A DNA stretch of 64,000 nucleotides from Flavobacterium anhuiense (GCF_004151235.1 NZ_JUIV01000011.1:102904-166903), one strand, 5' to 3'. Positions 51,285-61,416 are shown, counted from the stretch's first letter. Notes: generated from the letters alone by a model not told the origin. Made by a program: numbers and translations.

Positions 51285-52133
51285 TTAATTTAATGAAATG
51301 GTGTCTATCAGTCTTATAGAATTAACAAATACCGCTATAAATGCTCGGTATTTTTTGTCATTCTCTTTTTGATTGATAGGTAAAAGTGTAGATTCGTCAG
51401 CAATAACAAAATACTCTAGTTCAAATTCTTTGTTGTCTTTGAAAGAATTTTCTACAAATTCGATTGTTTCTTGCGGACTATGATTTTGAAAAATCTCTTT
51501 TGCTTCAGTTAAAGTTTTGTAGATAATTGAAGCGTTTTTTCTTTCTTCAGTTGTCAAACGTTCGTTTCTAGAACTCATTGCAAGCTGATTTTCTTCTCTA
51601 AAAATTGGACACCCAACAATGTTTACAGGCAATCCAGTTTTTTCTACTAATTTTTTAACAATCTGTAATTGCTGAAAATCTTTTTCTCCAAAATAAGCAT
51701 TTGTTGGAGTTACAATTTCAAAAAGCCTTTTTACAATTGTTCCAACACCATTAAAATGACCAGGTCTGAATTTTCCTTCCATCTGGTTTTCTAATCCGTC
51801 GAAATCAAAAGTCTGCGAAACGGTATTTCCTTCATAAATGTCTTCGACTGAAGGTGCGTATAAAATGATTTTATCACTTAATGTACGCATTTTCTTAACA
51901 TCTTCTTCTAGCGTCCTAGGATATTTTGCTAAATCTTCTGGGTTGTTAAATTGTGTTGGATTGACAAAAATGCTCACTACTGTGTCATCGTTTTCTTTTA
52001 ACGAACGTTGCATTAAAGCCAAATGTCCTTGGTGTAAAGCGCCCATTGTTGGTACAAATCCGATAGTTGAATTTGCGGTTTTGATAGTTTTAAGATAGGC
52101 TATCAACGCTGCTTTACTGTAGAAAATATGCAT
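51285..52133 (-). CDS. panC: Pantothenate synthetase
   Basis: 282 residues. It ligates pantoate and beta-alanine using ATP. Motifs: PTMGALHQGHLALMQ (HIGH-like), VSIFVNPTQFNNPEDLAKYPR split into two conserved blocks, FGEKDFQQLQIVKKL and MSSRNERLT. First gene of the panC-panD operon, divergent from the GT5 gene with 106 bp between starts. Confidence 0.97.
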   Translation of the reverse strand: MHIFYSKAALIAYLKTIKTANSTIGFVPTMGALHQGHLALMQRSLKENDDTVVSIFVNPTQFNNPEDLAKYPRTLEEDVKKMRTLSDKIILYAPSVEDIYEGNTVSQTFDFDGLENQMEGKFRPGHFNGVGTIVKRLFEIVTPTNAYFGEKDFQQLQIVKKLVEKTGLPVNIVGCPIFREENQLAMSSRNERLTTEERKNASIIYKTLTEAKEIFQNHSPQETIEFVENSFKDNKEFELEYFVIADESTLLPINQKENDKKYRAFIAVFVNSIRLIDTISLN

Positions 52134-52194
52134 TGAGGTATTATTAAAATTTATGCAAACATAATATATTAGTTATAAACTGCATAAAATTTTG

Positions 52195-52202
52195 TAATTT
52201 TG
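52195..52202 (+). promoter_or_regulatory. -7 promoter box for the GT5-glmS run
   Basis: TAATTTTG matches TAnnTTTG exactly, followed by CGACG, 37 bp before the ATG at 52240, in the divergent spacer with panC. No good TTG at the -33 distance. Confidence 0.45.
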
Positions 52203-52239
52203 CGACGTTTTTATTACCAAAATTAAGTAAAATACTATT

Positions 52240-53046
52240 ATGAAAGATAAGAGGATATTATACGTATCATCTGAAGTCGTGCCTTATTTGGCTGAAAATG
52301 AGGTTTCTTTAATGTCTTATGACGTTCCGAAAATGATTAATGATCAAGGCGGTCAGATAAGAATTTTCATGCCGAGATATGGGAATATCAATGAGAGAAG
52401 ACATCAATTGCATGAAGTGATTAGACTTTCAGGGATGAATTTGGTAGTGAATGACTTAGACATGCCGTTGATTATCAAAGTAGCATCTATTCCGAAAGAG
52501 AGAATCCAGGTTTATTTTATCGATAATGACGAATACTTTAAACGTAAAGCCACTTTTACAGATGAAGAAGGTGCTTTATATCCTGATAATGACGAAAGAG
52601 CCATTTTCTTTGCAAAAGGTGTTGTAGAGACTGTAAAAAAATTAAACTGGGTTCCAGATATTATACATGTTCATGGCTGGCTTGCGGCAATGCTTCCAAT
52701 TTATATGAAGCATTATTATAAACATGAAGCCTTGTTTTCTGAAACTAAAATCATCACTTCTGTTTACGGACAATCATTTGATGAAAATTTAGATTTAGAA
52801 ATGATCAATAAAGTTAAATTTGACGGTGTTCCTCATGAAGCCGTATCAGATTTAGAAACTCCAAATTACGAGAATGTTTTAAAAGCTAGCATCTTACATT
52901 CTGATGGTGTAATTATTGCATCAGAAAATGTTTCTCCAAGTTTAACAAAATTTATAGAATCTTCAGGAAAACCTTTTTTACCTTTCGCCGGGAAAGATGG
53001 ATTTGCAGATGCTTATACAAATTTCTACAGAACATTTGGACTTTAA
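52240..53046 (+). CDS. Glycogen/starch synthase homologue, N-terminal GT5 domain only
   Basis: 268 residues. Similarity covers only the N-terminal Rossmann half of GT5 glycogen synthase: ILYVSSEVVPYLAENEVSLMSYDVP, IRIFMPRYGNINERRHQLHEV and DIIHVHGWLAAMLPIYMK (His and Trp of the acceptor/ADP-glucose site). The usual KTGG near the N-terminus is absent, and the C-terminal GT1-like half that binds the nucleotide sugar is missing. One-domain forms like this are common in Flavobacteriia. Catalysis is doubtful. It starts a run with the DUF4270 gene and glmS. Confidence 0.8.
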   Translation: MKDKRILYVSSEVVPYLAENEVSLMSYDVPKMINDQGGQIRIFMPRYGNINERRHQLHEVIRLSGMNLVVNDLDMPLIIKVASIPKERIQVYFIDNDEYFKRKATFTDEEGALYPDNDERAIFFAKGVVETVKKLNWVPDIIHVHGWLAAMLPIYMKHYYKHEALFSETKIITSVYGQSFDENLDLEMINKVKFDGVPHEAVSDLETPNYENVLKASILHSDGVIIASENVSPSLTKFIESSGKPFLPFAGKDGFADAYTNFYRTFGL

Positions 53047-53068
53047 ATTTTAAATTTTATTATTAGAC

Positions 53069-54721
53069 ATGTATAAAACTTCTTTTTTTAAGAAAACTCT
53101 TTTGGCTGTAATGGCTATTTTTCTATACTCTTGTGACAAAGATTTTAATGCAATTGGTGACGGTTTGGTTGGAGATGATCACTTTGGACTTGAATCTGAA
53201 AAATATGATGTTTTAGCTTTTAATCAAGAAGTTACTCCTGTCCAGTCGAATAATATGACGCCAAATGCGCTTGGTATTTTTGATAATCCTCTTTTTGGAA
53301 CTACGACTGCAAATTTTGTGACTCAAGTAGGGCTTGAATCTTATCCTCCGACTATTGGAATAGCTCCAGTTGTTGATAGTGTTAAAATAGAGATTCCTTA
53401 TTTCAGTCATGTTATAGCTACTGGTAAAGAGGGAGACAGTACCTATGAATTAGATTCTATTTACGGAGATAAAAATGGAAAACTAAAATTAAGTGTTTAT
53501 GAATCTGGAATTCAGATGAGAAATAGTTATTTTAGTGGGGGTAATCAGTTGCCACAGTTTTATTATACAGATCAAAATAATGAATTCTCAAATAAGAAAG
53601 TTGGGGAAAGATTAAATAATGGTGGAGCTTTAGAGAATGATGAGTTTTATTTTAGTTCGAAAGAAATTGTAATCAAAACAACTAATTCGGATAAAACTGT
53701 AACGACAGAAAGAAAAAAGCCTCAGATGACTTTGCATCTTAATACGCAATTTTTTCAAGATAAAATATTAAAAGCGGATGCTTCAAAACTTGCGGCTGAA
53801 GATGTTTTTCAGGAATATTTTAAAGGTTTATATTTTAATGTTGAAAAATCTGGATCTAGTCCAAGCAACATGGCTTTAATAAATTTTAGCGAAGGTAAAA
53901 TTACAATTTTTTACAAAGCCAAAACAGAGGCTACATCAGATGTAGAGAGTAAGAAAATCGTATTGAATTTAAAAGGTGCTTCGGCGGCAACATCAAATAC
54001 AGCTAATTTTCTGGCTGATGCACGAAATCCTGAGTACGAAAGTGCTATAACTACTAACGTTAATAAAACTGTTGGAGATGAAAAACTTTATCTAAAAGGC
54101 GGTCAAGGATCTTTAGCTATTATAAAGCTTTTTAATCAGACGGATGTGATGGGATATGATGAAAAAGGTAATGTGGTAAATGCGTCAAATAAGGTTCCTG
54201 ATGAATTAGATGAAATTAGATATAATGTGGCTAACAAAAACTGGAAAGTTAACGAAGCTAACTTAGTATTCTATATTGATGCCACTAAAATGACAGGTAC
54301 TGAAGAGCCAAATAGAGTGTATTTGTATAATTTTACAGATAATACTGTTTTGGCAGATTATTCTAGCGATCCTTCTTCTGCTTATGGAGGCTTGATTACT
54401 GTAGGTTCTGACAAAAGAGGGAAGAGTTATAAAATTAGAATCACAAGCCATTTTCGTAATCTAATTAAGGATGCGACGGCTAAAAATGTTGATTTAGGAC
54501 TGGTTGTTTCTCAAAGTGCTACAATGCTTACGTTTAATGCGTTGAAGAACAAGATTCAAATTAATGATGATCCAATTGAATATTTTTCTGTAGCACCAAG
54601 AACATCAGTTATGAATCCTTTGGGTACAGTCTTATTTGGAGGAAAGAAAGGTGGTTCACCTGATTCTGAACAAGAAAAGAAAAGATTGAGACTCGAAGTA
54701 TACTACACGAAACCAAATTAA
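53069..54721 (+). CDS. DUF4270-family lipoprotein
   Basis: 550 residues. The signal peptide ends in FLYSC, a lipobox (Cys at about residue 22), with DKDFNAIGDGLVGDDHFG following. DUF4270 features: repeated beta strands with TTNFVT-type segments, EANLVFYIDATKMTGTEEPNRVYLYN, and a C-terminal RLRLEVYYTKPN. A large surface or periplasmic beta-rich lipoprotein of unknown function, conserved beside glmS in Flavobacteriia. It lies 22 bp after the GT5 gene and 9 bp before glmS. Confidence 0.85.
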   Translation: MYKTSFFKKTLLAVMAIFLYSCDKDFNAIGDGLVGDDHFGLESEKYDVLAFNQEVTPVQSNNMTPNALGIFDNPLFGTTTANFVTQVGLESYPPTIGIAPVVDSVKIEIPYFSHVIATGKEGDSTYELDSIYGDKNGKLKLSVYESGIQMRNSYFSGGNQLPQFYYTDQNNEFSNKKVGERLNNGGALENDEFYFSSKEIVIKTTNSDKTVTTERKKPQMTLHLNTQFFQDKILKADASKLAAEDVFQEYFKGLYFNVEKSGSSPSNMALINFSEGKITIFYKAKTEATSDVESKKIVLNLKGASAATSNTANFLADARNPEYESAITTNVNKTVGDEKLYLKGGQGSLAIIKLFNQTDVMGYDEKGNVVNASNKVPDELDEIRYNVANKNWKVNEANLVFYIDATKMTGTEEPNRVYLYNFTDNTVLADYSSDPSSAYGGLITVGSDKRGKSYKIRITSHFRNLIKDATAKNVDLGLVVSQSATMLTFNALKNKIQINDDPIEYFSVAPRTSVMNPLGTVLFGGKKGGSPDSEQEKKRLRLEVYYTKPN

Positions 54722-54730
54722 TAAATATAT

Positions 54731-56581
54731 ATGTGTGGAATTGTTGGATATATCGGTCACCGAGATGCCTATCCTATTGTAATAAAGGGATTAAAGCGTC
54801 TTGAGTACAGAGGATATGATAGTGCCGGCGTTATGCTGTATGACGAAGAGTCGGGCATTAAAGTTTGCAAAACAAAAGGTAAAGTTTCCGATCTTGAGGC
54901 TAAAGCCAATGAAGGTTTTACAACAAACGGAAACATTGGAATTGGACACACGCGTTGGGCTACTCATGGGGTTCCAAATGACGTGAACTCGCATCCTCAT
55001 CTTTCTAATTCTGGTGATTTGGCAATCATTCATAATGGAATTATAGAGAATTATGCGCCTTTGAAAGAGGAGCTTATCAAAAGAGGTTATACTTTTAAAT
55101 CAGATACAGATACTGAGGTTTTAGTTAATTTAATAGAAGAAGTTCAAAAGAAAGAAAATATTAAATTAGGTAAAGCGGTTCAGATTGCGTTAAACCAAGT
55201 TGTTGGTGCATATGCAATTGCTGTTTTTGATAAAAAAAATCCAAACGAACTTGTTGCGGCTAGATTAGGAAGTCCGTTGGCAATTGGAGTTGGAGAAGGG
55301 GAGTATTTTGTTGCCTCTGACGCTTCACCATTTATTGAATATACTTCTAATGCTGTTTATTTAGAAGATGGTGAAATGGCTAATATCAGATTGCATAAGC
55401 CTATCAAAATTAGAAAAATCCAAGACGACTCTTTAGTAGATCCTTATATTCAAGAACTTCAAATGAACTTGGAGCAGATTGAAAAAGGAGGGTATGACCA
55501 TTTCATGCTTAAAGAAATCTACGAACAGCCAAGTGTAATTAAAGATACTTACAGAGGAAGACTTCATGCAAATGAGGGAATTGTTCAGATGGCTGGTGTT
55601 GAAGATAACTTGGAGAAATTCTTAAACGCAAAACGTATTTTAATCGTGGCTTGCGGAACTTCTTGGCATGCAGGTTTAGTAGCAGAATACATTTTTGAAG
55701 AATTTACACGTATTCCTGTTGAAGTAGAATATGCTTCGGAGTTTAGATACAGAAACCCAATTATCAATAAAGATGACGTAGTTATTGCTATTTCACAATC
55801 TGGTGAAACTGCAGATACTATGGCGGCTATTAAATTGGCTAAAGAAAACGGTGCGTTTGTATTTGGAGTTTGCAACGTGGTTGGTTCTTCTATTTCTAGA
55901 GAAAGCCATGCAGGAGCTTATACGCACGCAGGGCCAGAAATTGGAGTAGCTTCTACAAAAGCTTTTACTACTCAAATCACTGTTTTAACAATGATTGCTT
56001 TAAGATTAGGAAAAGCTAAGGGAACTTTATCAAATACAGATTTCCACACGTATCTTCAAGAATTGGAAATCATTCCAGACAAAGTTGCGGAAGCATTAGA
56101 AACAAATGATAAAGCAAAAGAAATTGCAGCTGCTTTTAAAGATTCGCCAAACTGTCTTTATTTAGGTAGAGGATATAATTTCCCTGTTGCTTTAGAAGGC
56201 GCATTGAAGTTGAAAGAAATTTCGTATATCCATGCAGAAGGGTATCCAGCTGCTGAAATGAAGCACGGTCCAATTGCTTTAATTGATGAATTAATGCCTG
56301 TTATTGTTATTGCGCCAAAACAAGGACATTACGATAAAATTGTAAGTAACATTCAGGAAATTAAATCAAGACGTGGTAAAATTATTGCTGTAGTTACAAA
56401 AGGAGATACTCAGGTTCGTGAATTGGCAGATTATGTAATCGAAATTCCAGAAACTTCAGATGCATTGTCACCATTAGTTACAACAATTCCGTTGCAATTG
56501 CTTTCTTACTACATTGCGGTTATGAGAGGTTGTAATGTTGACCAGCCTCGTAACTTAGCGAAGTCGGTTACTGTGGAATAG
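54731..56581 (+). CDS. glmS: Glutamine--fructose-6-phosphate aminotransferase
   Basis: 616 residues. It makes glucosamine-6-phosphate for peptidoglycan and lipid A. N-terminal glutaminase domain with Cys2 as nucleophile (MCGIVGYIGHR), GHTRWATHG and HNGIIENY. Two SIS isomerase domains follow (CGTSWHAGLVAEY, ISQSGETADT, LGRGYNFPVALEGALKLKEI), ending DQPRNLAKSVTVE. No glmS ribozyme is seen upstream; only 9 bp separate it from the DUF4270 gene. A terminator follows. Confidence 0.98.
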   Translation: MCGIVGYIGHRDAYPIVIKGLKRLEYRGYDSAGVMLYDEESGIKVCKTKGKVSDLEAKANEGFTTNGNIGIGHTRWATHGVPNDVNSHPHLSNSGDLAIIHNGIIENYAPLKEELIKRGYTFKSDTDTEVLVNLIEEVQKKENIKLGKAVQIALNQVVGAYAIAVFDKKNPNELVAARLGSPLAIGVGEGEYFVASDASPFIEYTSNAVYLEDGEMANIRLHKPIKIRKIQDDSLVDPYIQELQMNLEQIEKGGYDHFMLKEIYEQPSVIKDTYRGRLHANEGIVQMAGVEDNLEKFLNAKRILIVACGTSWHAGLVAEYIFEEFTRIPVEVEYASEFRYRNPIINKDDVVIAISQSGETADTMAAIKLAKENGAFVFGVCNVVGSSISRESHAGAYTHAGPEIGVASTKAFTTQITVLTMIALRLGKAKGTLSNTDFHTYLQELEIIPDKVAEALETNDKAKEIAAAFKDSPNCLYLGRGYNFPVALEGALKLKEISYIHAEGYPAAEMKHGPIALIDELMPVIVIAPKQGHYDKIVSNIQEIKSRRGKIIAVVTKGDTQVRELADYVIEIPETSDALSPLVTTIPLQLLSYYIAVMRGCNVDQPRNLAKSVTVE

Positions 56582-56890
56582 ATTCTATTTTAAATATTAA
56601 ATATGTTAAAAAAGCGAGATTTAGGTCTCGCTTTTTTTTATTGTCAAAAATTTTTTTGAGCGTATGTATTTTTGTGAATTTTTCAGTTTTTTGATAAAAA
56701 TTTATATGTATGCATAGTAAACTGATTTTTCTTTAGGTTTTATTTGTTTTTATTTTAATAAAATGAATTAGTGAATAGTTAAAATATTGTATAAAATCGT
56801 GATAAATATCAATTTTATTTAACGTTTTTTTATACATATTAAAATATTTGTGTATTTTGGCTATATATACTAACAAAAAAACTAACCCTA
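56582..56890. other. Intergenic region, 309 bp, terminator and AT-rich promoter region
   Basis: After the glmS terminator (56608-56637) the rest is extremely AT-rich, without repeat arrays. It presumably holds the TonB receptor promoter; an AATATTTG at about 56843-56850 only partly fits the -7 consensus. No gene seen. Confidence 0.5.
56608..56637 (+). terminator. glmS terminator
   Basis: A perfect 12-bp stem (56608-56619 with 56626-56637), AAAAAAGCGAGA, followed by T8-type run. Confidence 0.88.
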
Positions 56891-59719
56891 ATGAGAGTCT
56901 ACTTGCTAATTATGTTGTTATTCAGCGGAGTATCTTTTGCGCAGAATACAATCACAGGTTCGGTTACAGATAGTAACAAGCAATCTATTCCTGGTGCCAA
57001 TATTGTTGTGGTAGGAGAAAATACTGGTGCTTCTACAGATTTTGATGGATCGTTTAAATTGACCACTAATGCTAAACTGCCTTTTTCTGTAAAGGTTTCC
57101 GCAGTAGGATTTGAGTCTAAAACGGTAAGCGTAACAACGACAAATCAAAAAGTAAATGTGGTTTTAAAAGGTGAAGAAACAAAACTAGATGAAATTGTAG
57201 TTTCGGCATCAAGAACGCCAGAAAGAGTTTTAGAATCTCCTGTAACTATTGAAAGAATGGGGGTCCAGGAAATTAAGAAAACAGCTTCTCCTTCTTTTTA
57301 TGATGGCTTGGAAAACATGAAAGAGGTTCAGATGAATACGAGCAGTATGTCGTTTAAGTCAATCAATACGAGAGGATTTGCTACGGTTGCGAATACTCGT
57401 TTTATGCAGCTAGTAGATGGAATGGATAATGCGTCTCCGTTATTGAACTTTGTTTTAGGAAATATGATTGGGGTTTCGGAAATTGACGTTCAAAGTGTGG
57501 AATTGCTTCCTGGAGCATCTTCTGCTTTATATGGAGCCAATGCTTTTAACGGAATTTTATTTATGACTAGTAAAAGTCCGTTTACAAATCAAGGGATTTC
57601 TACTTATTTTAAGTATGGTGCAACTTCGCAAGATGCCGCAGGAACAAATAGTTTTTATGATTTCGGTATTCGATTTGCTCACGCATTTAATAAATATTTT
57701 GCTGCCAAAGCAAACTTTACTTATATGCAGGCAACAGATTGGTATGCTACAAATTATGAGGATAAAACAAGAGCTGGCATTGATAGAACAAATCCTAGTT
57801 ATGATGGGATAAATGTTTATGGAGACGAAGCAGCGACAAATATTAAAGGTGTTGGTCAAAAGTTAGAGGCAATGGGACTGATTCCTGTGGGGGCATCTAA
57901 CCTTTTGCCAAATTCTATGGTTAGTAGAACAGGGTATAATGAAATTGATTTAACAGATAACAAAGCAGCCAATAAGAAAATTGATTTCTCTTTACACGGA
58001 AGACCTTTCGGGGACGAAAGATTGGAAATTATTTGGCAGAGTAAATTCGGTACTGGAAATGCTGTTTATCAAGGGGCAAACAGGTATTATTTGAATGATT
58101 TTTTTATGCAACAGCATAAATTAGAGTTTAAAGGCAAAAATTTCTTCTTGAGAGGATATATGACAGGTGAGGATGGAGGTCATTCATATGATATGATTTT
58201 TACGGGAATTAACGTAAATAGAAAATGGAAAGACGATAATACTTGGTTTGGTCAGTACGCAGGAGCATTTATTCAAGGAACTTTAGCAGGTATGACGCCA
58301 GAACAAGCTCATGCAACTGCGAGATCTACGGCTGATACAGGTCGTTTTTTGCCTGGTACGGCAGAGTTTAAAAATGCATTTAATCAGGTTATAAGTGATC
58401 CAGATGTTTTAACTGGATCAAGATTGGTTGATAATTCAAAAATGTATCATTCAGATGCAAACTACAATTTTAGAGATATAATTAAGTTTGCTGAAATTCA
58501 GGTTGGAGGTTCTTTTAGGGCGTATGAATTAAATTCTCACGGAAGAATCTATACTGATGCCAATAGTCAGATAAATTATAATGAATATGGTGCATATGCG
58601 CAATTGATGAAGAAATTTATGGATGATAGATTGAAGTTTACGGGATCTCTTCGTTATGATAAATCTAAAAACTTCGATGGTAATTATTCTCCGCGTTTGT
58701 CTCTTGTGTACTCAGCTGGAGAAAAAAGAAATCATAATTTCAGAGGGTCTTTCCAAACAGGATTTAGAAATCCAACAACTCAGGATCAATACATAGGATT
58801 TAATATTGGAAATGCGGTATTGCTTGGTTCTGCTCCTGATAACTTGACAAGGTTTAATGAAACTTTTAATCTTAGTGCAGAAGGTCAGATGTATGCAGGA
58901 AGCCCGACAAAAGTAATGAATGGTAATGATGCTTATGGGAACTCTTACATAGCAAGTTCGGTAACTGCATTTTCTGCAATGGCAGGAACAGATCCAGTTG
59001 CAGCAGCAGCACTGTTAAAAAAATCGAGAGCGAATTATGTGAAACCTGAAGAAGTAAAAGCTTTTGAGTTAGGGTATCGTTCTGTTTTTGAAGGTACATC
59101 GATAGATCTTAACGGTTACTATAATATATATAACAACTTTATCGGTAATTTAAATGTGGTTTCTCCTTTCTACGGAACTGCTCAGGATAATCCAAATATT
59201 GCTGCAGGTGTTTCAGATCCAGGTGTTCAATCAATCAGAGCGCTTCAGAACGGAGAATATAGAGCGTATCAATTATACACAAATTCAGATGTAGAGATAC
59301 ATTCATTAGGATTTGGAGTTGGACTTTCTAGAAAAATAATTTCTGACTTCGAATTAGGAGTAAACTATAACTATGCTCAGTTTGATTTTGATCAAGCAAA
59401 AGATCCAAGTTTTGAGCCTGGATTTAATACGCCAAAACATAGAGTTAAAATGTCAATTGGAAATGATAAGCTGTTTAAAAATTTTGGATTTAATGTAAGC
59501 GGAAGATGGAACAGTGAATATTTATGGCAGGCTGGTTTTGCTGATGGTATAATTAAAGAGGCAACTGTAATTGATGCTCAGATAAATTATGGAATTCCAA
59601 AATTAAAATCAGTAGTAAAATTAGGAGCAGCCAATATCGGCGGAAAAGAATATTACCAGGTAATTGGGGCTGGATTAATAGGACAGCAGTATTTTGCTTC
59701 TTGGACAATTAATCCATAA
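56891..59719 (+). CDS. TonB-dependent receptor with carboxypeptidase-like N-terminal domain
   Basis: 942 residues. Signal peptide 1-17 (VSFAQ). Carboxypeptidase-like regulatory domain at about 20-105 (ITGSVTDSNKQSIPGANIVV). A TonB-box-like stretch LDEIVVSASRT precedes the plug domain (about 115-225, SINTRGFATVANTRFMQLVDG, ELLPGASSALYGANAFNGIL). The 22-strand barrel fills the rest. It imports an unknown ligand across the outer membrane using TonB energy. The next gene encodes an SGNH lipoprotein rather than SusD, so this is not a classical SusCD pair. Confidence 0.93.
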   Translation: MRVYLLIMLLFSGVSFAQNTITGSVTDSNKQSIPGANIVVVGENTGASTDFDGSFKLTTNAKLPFSVKVSAVGFESKTVSVTTTNQKVNVVLKGEETKLDEIVVSASRTPERVLESPVTIERMGVQEIKKTASPSFYDGLENMKEVQMNTSSMSFKSINTRGFATVANTRFMQLVDGMDNASPLLNFVLGNMIGVSEIDVQSVELLPGASSALYGANAFNGILFMTSKSPFTNQGISTYFKYGATSQDAAGTNSFYDFGIRFAHAFNKYFAAKANFTYMQATDWYATNYEDKTRAGIDRTNPSYDGINVYGDEAATNIKGVGQKLEAMGLIPVGASNLLPNSMVSRTGYNEIDLTDNKAANKKIDFSLHGRPFGDERLEIIWQSKFGTGNAVYQGANRYYLNDFFMQQHKLEFKGKNFFLRGYMTGEDGGHSYDMIFTGINVNRKWKDDNTWFGQYAGAFIQGTLAGMTPEQAHATARSTADTGRFLPGTAEFKNAFNQVISDPDVLTGSRLVDNSKMYHSDANYNFRDIIKFAEIQVGGSFRAYELNSHGRIYTDANSQINYNEYGAYAQLMKKFMDDRLKFTGSLRYDKSKNFDGNYSPRLSLVYSAGEKRNHNFRGSFQTGFRNPTTQDQYIGFNIGNAVLLGSAPDNLTRFNETFNLSAEGQMYAGSPTKVMNGNDAYGNSYIASSVTAFSAMAGTDPVAAAALLKKSRANYVKPEEVKAFELGYRSVFEGTSIDLNGYYNIYNNFIGNLNVVSPFYGTAQDNPNIAAGVSDPGVQSIRALQNGEYRAYQLYTNSDVEIHSLGFGVGLSRKIISDFELGVNYNYAQFDFDQAKDPSFEPGFNTPKHRVKMSIGNDKLFKNFGFNVSGRWNSEYLWQAGFADGIIKEATVIDAQINYGIPKLKSVVKLGAANIGGKEYYQVIGAGLIGQQYFASWTINP

Positions 59720-59803
59720 TTGATTGTAAACTCTAGGTCAAATTCATTATTTATGTTTCTAGACGCTTAGTTTGGAGGCAGATAATTATAAAAATTATAA
59801 ATT

Positions 59804-61357
59804 ATGATAAAAAATTTCAAGTGGCTTTTATTGGTTTCGTTGACCTTTATGGCTTGTAATAGTGATGATGATGTGGCTCCAGTGGTAGAGTCATCTGATG
59901 GTAAAGCTTTGACTGCTGGAAGTGCTGATTTTTCTAAATATGTTGCTTTAGGAGATTCTTTTGCCGCAGGTTTTAGTGATAATGCTTTGTTTATTAAAGG
60001 GCAAGAAGGGGCTTATCCGAATATTTTGGCACAGCAATTTGCTTTAGTAGGTGGAGGTGAATTTAAAACGCCTTTTGCAAATGATAATGTAGGTGGATTG
60101 TTGTTAGGAGGGAATGTAATTAGCGGACCGCGTTTGTATTTTAATACAGCAATAACGCCAGAACATCCGAATTCAACTGTTGATCCTGTAAGTGGAGTGC
60201 CTACTACAGAGGTTACAGCACATTTATCTGGGGCGTTTAATAATTTAGGGGTTCCTGGGGCAAAAAGTTTTCATTTGCTTGCTCCTGGTTATGGTAATGC
60301 TGCAGGTGTTGCTACAGGAACAGCAAATCCATATTTTGCTCGTTTCGCATCTAGTGCAACAACAACTGTTTTGGCTGATGCGTTAAGTCAAAATCCTACT
60401 TTCTTTTCTTTATGGATCGGAGGTAATGATGAGTTAGGATATGCAACGGCTGGTGGAGATCCTACGGTTAATCCTTTAACCCCTCCTGCTACTTTTGATG
60501 GTGCTTACAAAGCTTTGGTTGCTCAGCTTGTTGCTGGCGGAAGAAAAGGTGTTGTGGCAAATCTTCCTGTCATAACAACACTTCCTCATTTTCATGTAAT
60601 TGCTTATAATCAACTTAGTCAAGCAAGTTTAACAGATAAAGGAGTTAGTTTGATTCCAACTTTAAATGCGCAATTGTATGGTCCTTTGCATAATGCATTA
60701 GCATTTTTAGGCCAAGGTGATAGAATTAAGCTTCTGTCTTCAACAGGAAATAATCCGTTATTGATTGTAGATGAAACGTTGCCTGATTTGTCAGCAAATT
60801 TAAAGGCAGTACTAATGGGTGGTGGATTAGATGTTAATACTGCGACCGCAATGGGGATGATTTTTGGAAGAGCGAGACAAGCATTGCCTACTGATTTAAT
60901 TGTTTTAGGGGCTTCTACAAGAATAGGTAAGGCGCCAAGTGTTGCTTTAGACGGAATCGCTTCGCCTTCGCCATCGTTAGCGCAATTAGGGGTTACTTTT
61001 CCTTTGCCAGACAGATATGTTTTGTTGCCATCTGAAGTAGATGAAATAGGAGTGGCAACCGCAGCTTATAATGCAACTATAAAAGCGGCTGCTGAAGCAA
61101 ATGGTTTGGCAATTGTTGATGCGGAATCAATTATGTCTGATTTAAATAAAGCAAGCGGAATTACAATGAACAATTTTACACTGAAAGCTACTTTTGTTAC
61201 TGGAGGTATGTTTTCTTTAGATGGAGTTCATCCTACTCCAAGAGGGTATGCTTTTATTGCTAATAAATTTATTCAGGCCATTAATGCTAAGTATGGTTCT
61301 AACTTAAAAGGTGTGGATATTGGTAATTATCAGGTTCTATTTCCAAAACAATTATAA
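59804..61357 (+). CDS. SGNH/GDSL-type hydrolase lipoprotein
   Basis: 517 residues. Signal peptide with lipobox FMAC (Cys at about residue 18). Block I VALGDSFAAGF carries the nucleophile Ser, NLGVPGA the block II Gly region, LWIGGNDELG the block III Asn, and SLDGVHPTPRGYAFIAN the block V Asp and His. All four catalytic blocks are present, so an esterase or lipase anchored in the outer membrane is expected. It is 84 bp downstream of the TonB receptor gene, and together they look like a substrate release and uptake pair. Confidence 0.9.
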   Translation: MIKNFKWLLLVSLTFMACNSDDDVAPVVESSDGKALTAGSADFSKYVALGDSFAAGFSDNALFIKGQEGAYPNILAQQFALVGGGEFKTPFANDNVGGLLLGGNVISGPRLYFNTAITPEHPNSTVDPVSGVPTTEVTAHLSGAFNNLGVPGAKSFHLLAPGYGNAAGVATGTANPYFARFASSATTTVLADALSQNPTFFSLWIGGNDELGYATAGGDPTVNPLTPPATFDGAYKALVAQLVAGGRKGVVANLPVITTLPHFHVIAYNQLSQASLTDKGVSLIPTLNAQLYGPLHNALAFLGQGDRIKLLSSTGNNPLLIVDETLPDLSANLKAVLMGGGLDVNTATAMGMIFGRARQALPTDLIVLGASTRIGKAPSVALDGIASPSPSLAQLGVTFPLPDRYVLLPSEVDEIGVATAAYNATIKAAAEANGLAIVDAESIMSDLNKASGITMNNFTLKATFVTGGMFSLDGVHPTPRGYAFIANKFIQAINAKYGSNLKGVDIGNYQVLFPKQL

Positions 61358-61378
61358 TTGAAGAATTAGTTCAATATC

Positions 61379-61416
61379 AAAAAACCGCTCATTTTTACAG
61401 ATGAAGCGGTTTTTTT
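61379..61416 (+). terminator. Terminator after the SGNH gene
   Basis: A stem with AAAACCGCT and AGCGGTTTT arms and a one-base bulge, followed by T7. Confidence 0.8.

Noticed and set aside
52240..53046. Glycogen synthase pseudogene
   Set aside because: The frame is clean with a proper start and stop and short operon spacing, and the downstream DNA encodes DUF4270 without remnants of the missing half.
54722..54730. glmS ribozyme upstream of glmS
   Set aside because: Only 9 bp separate glmS from the preceding gene, and no ribozyme-like sequence fits there.
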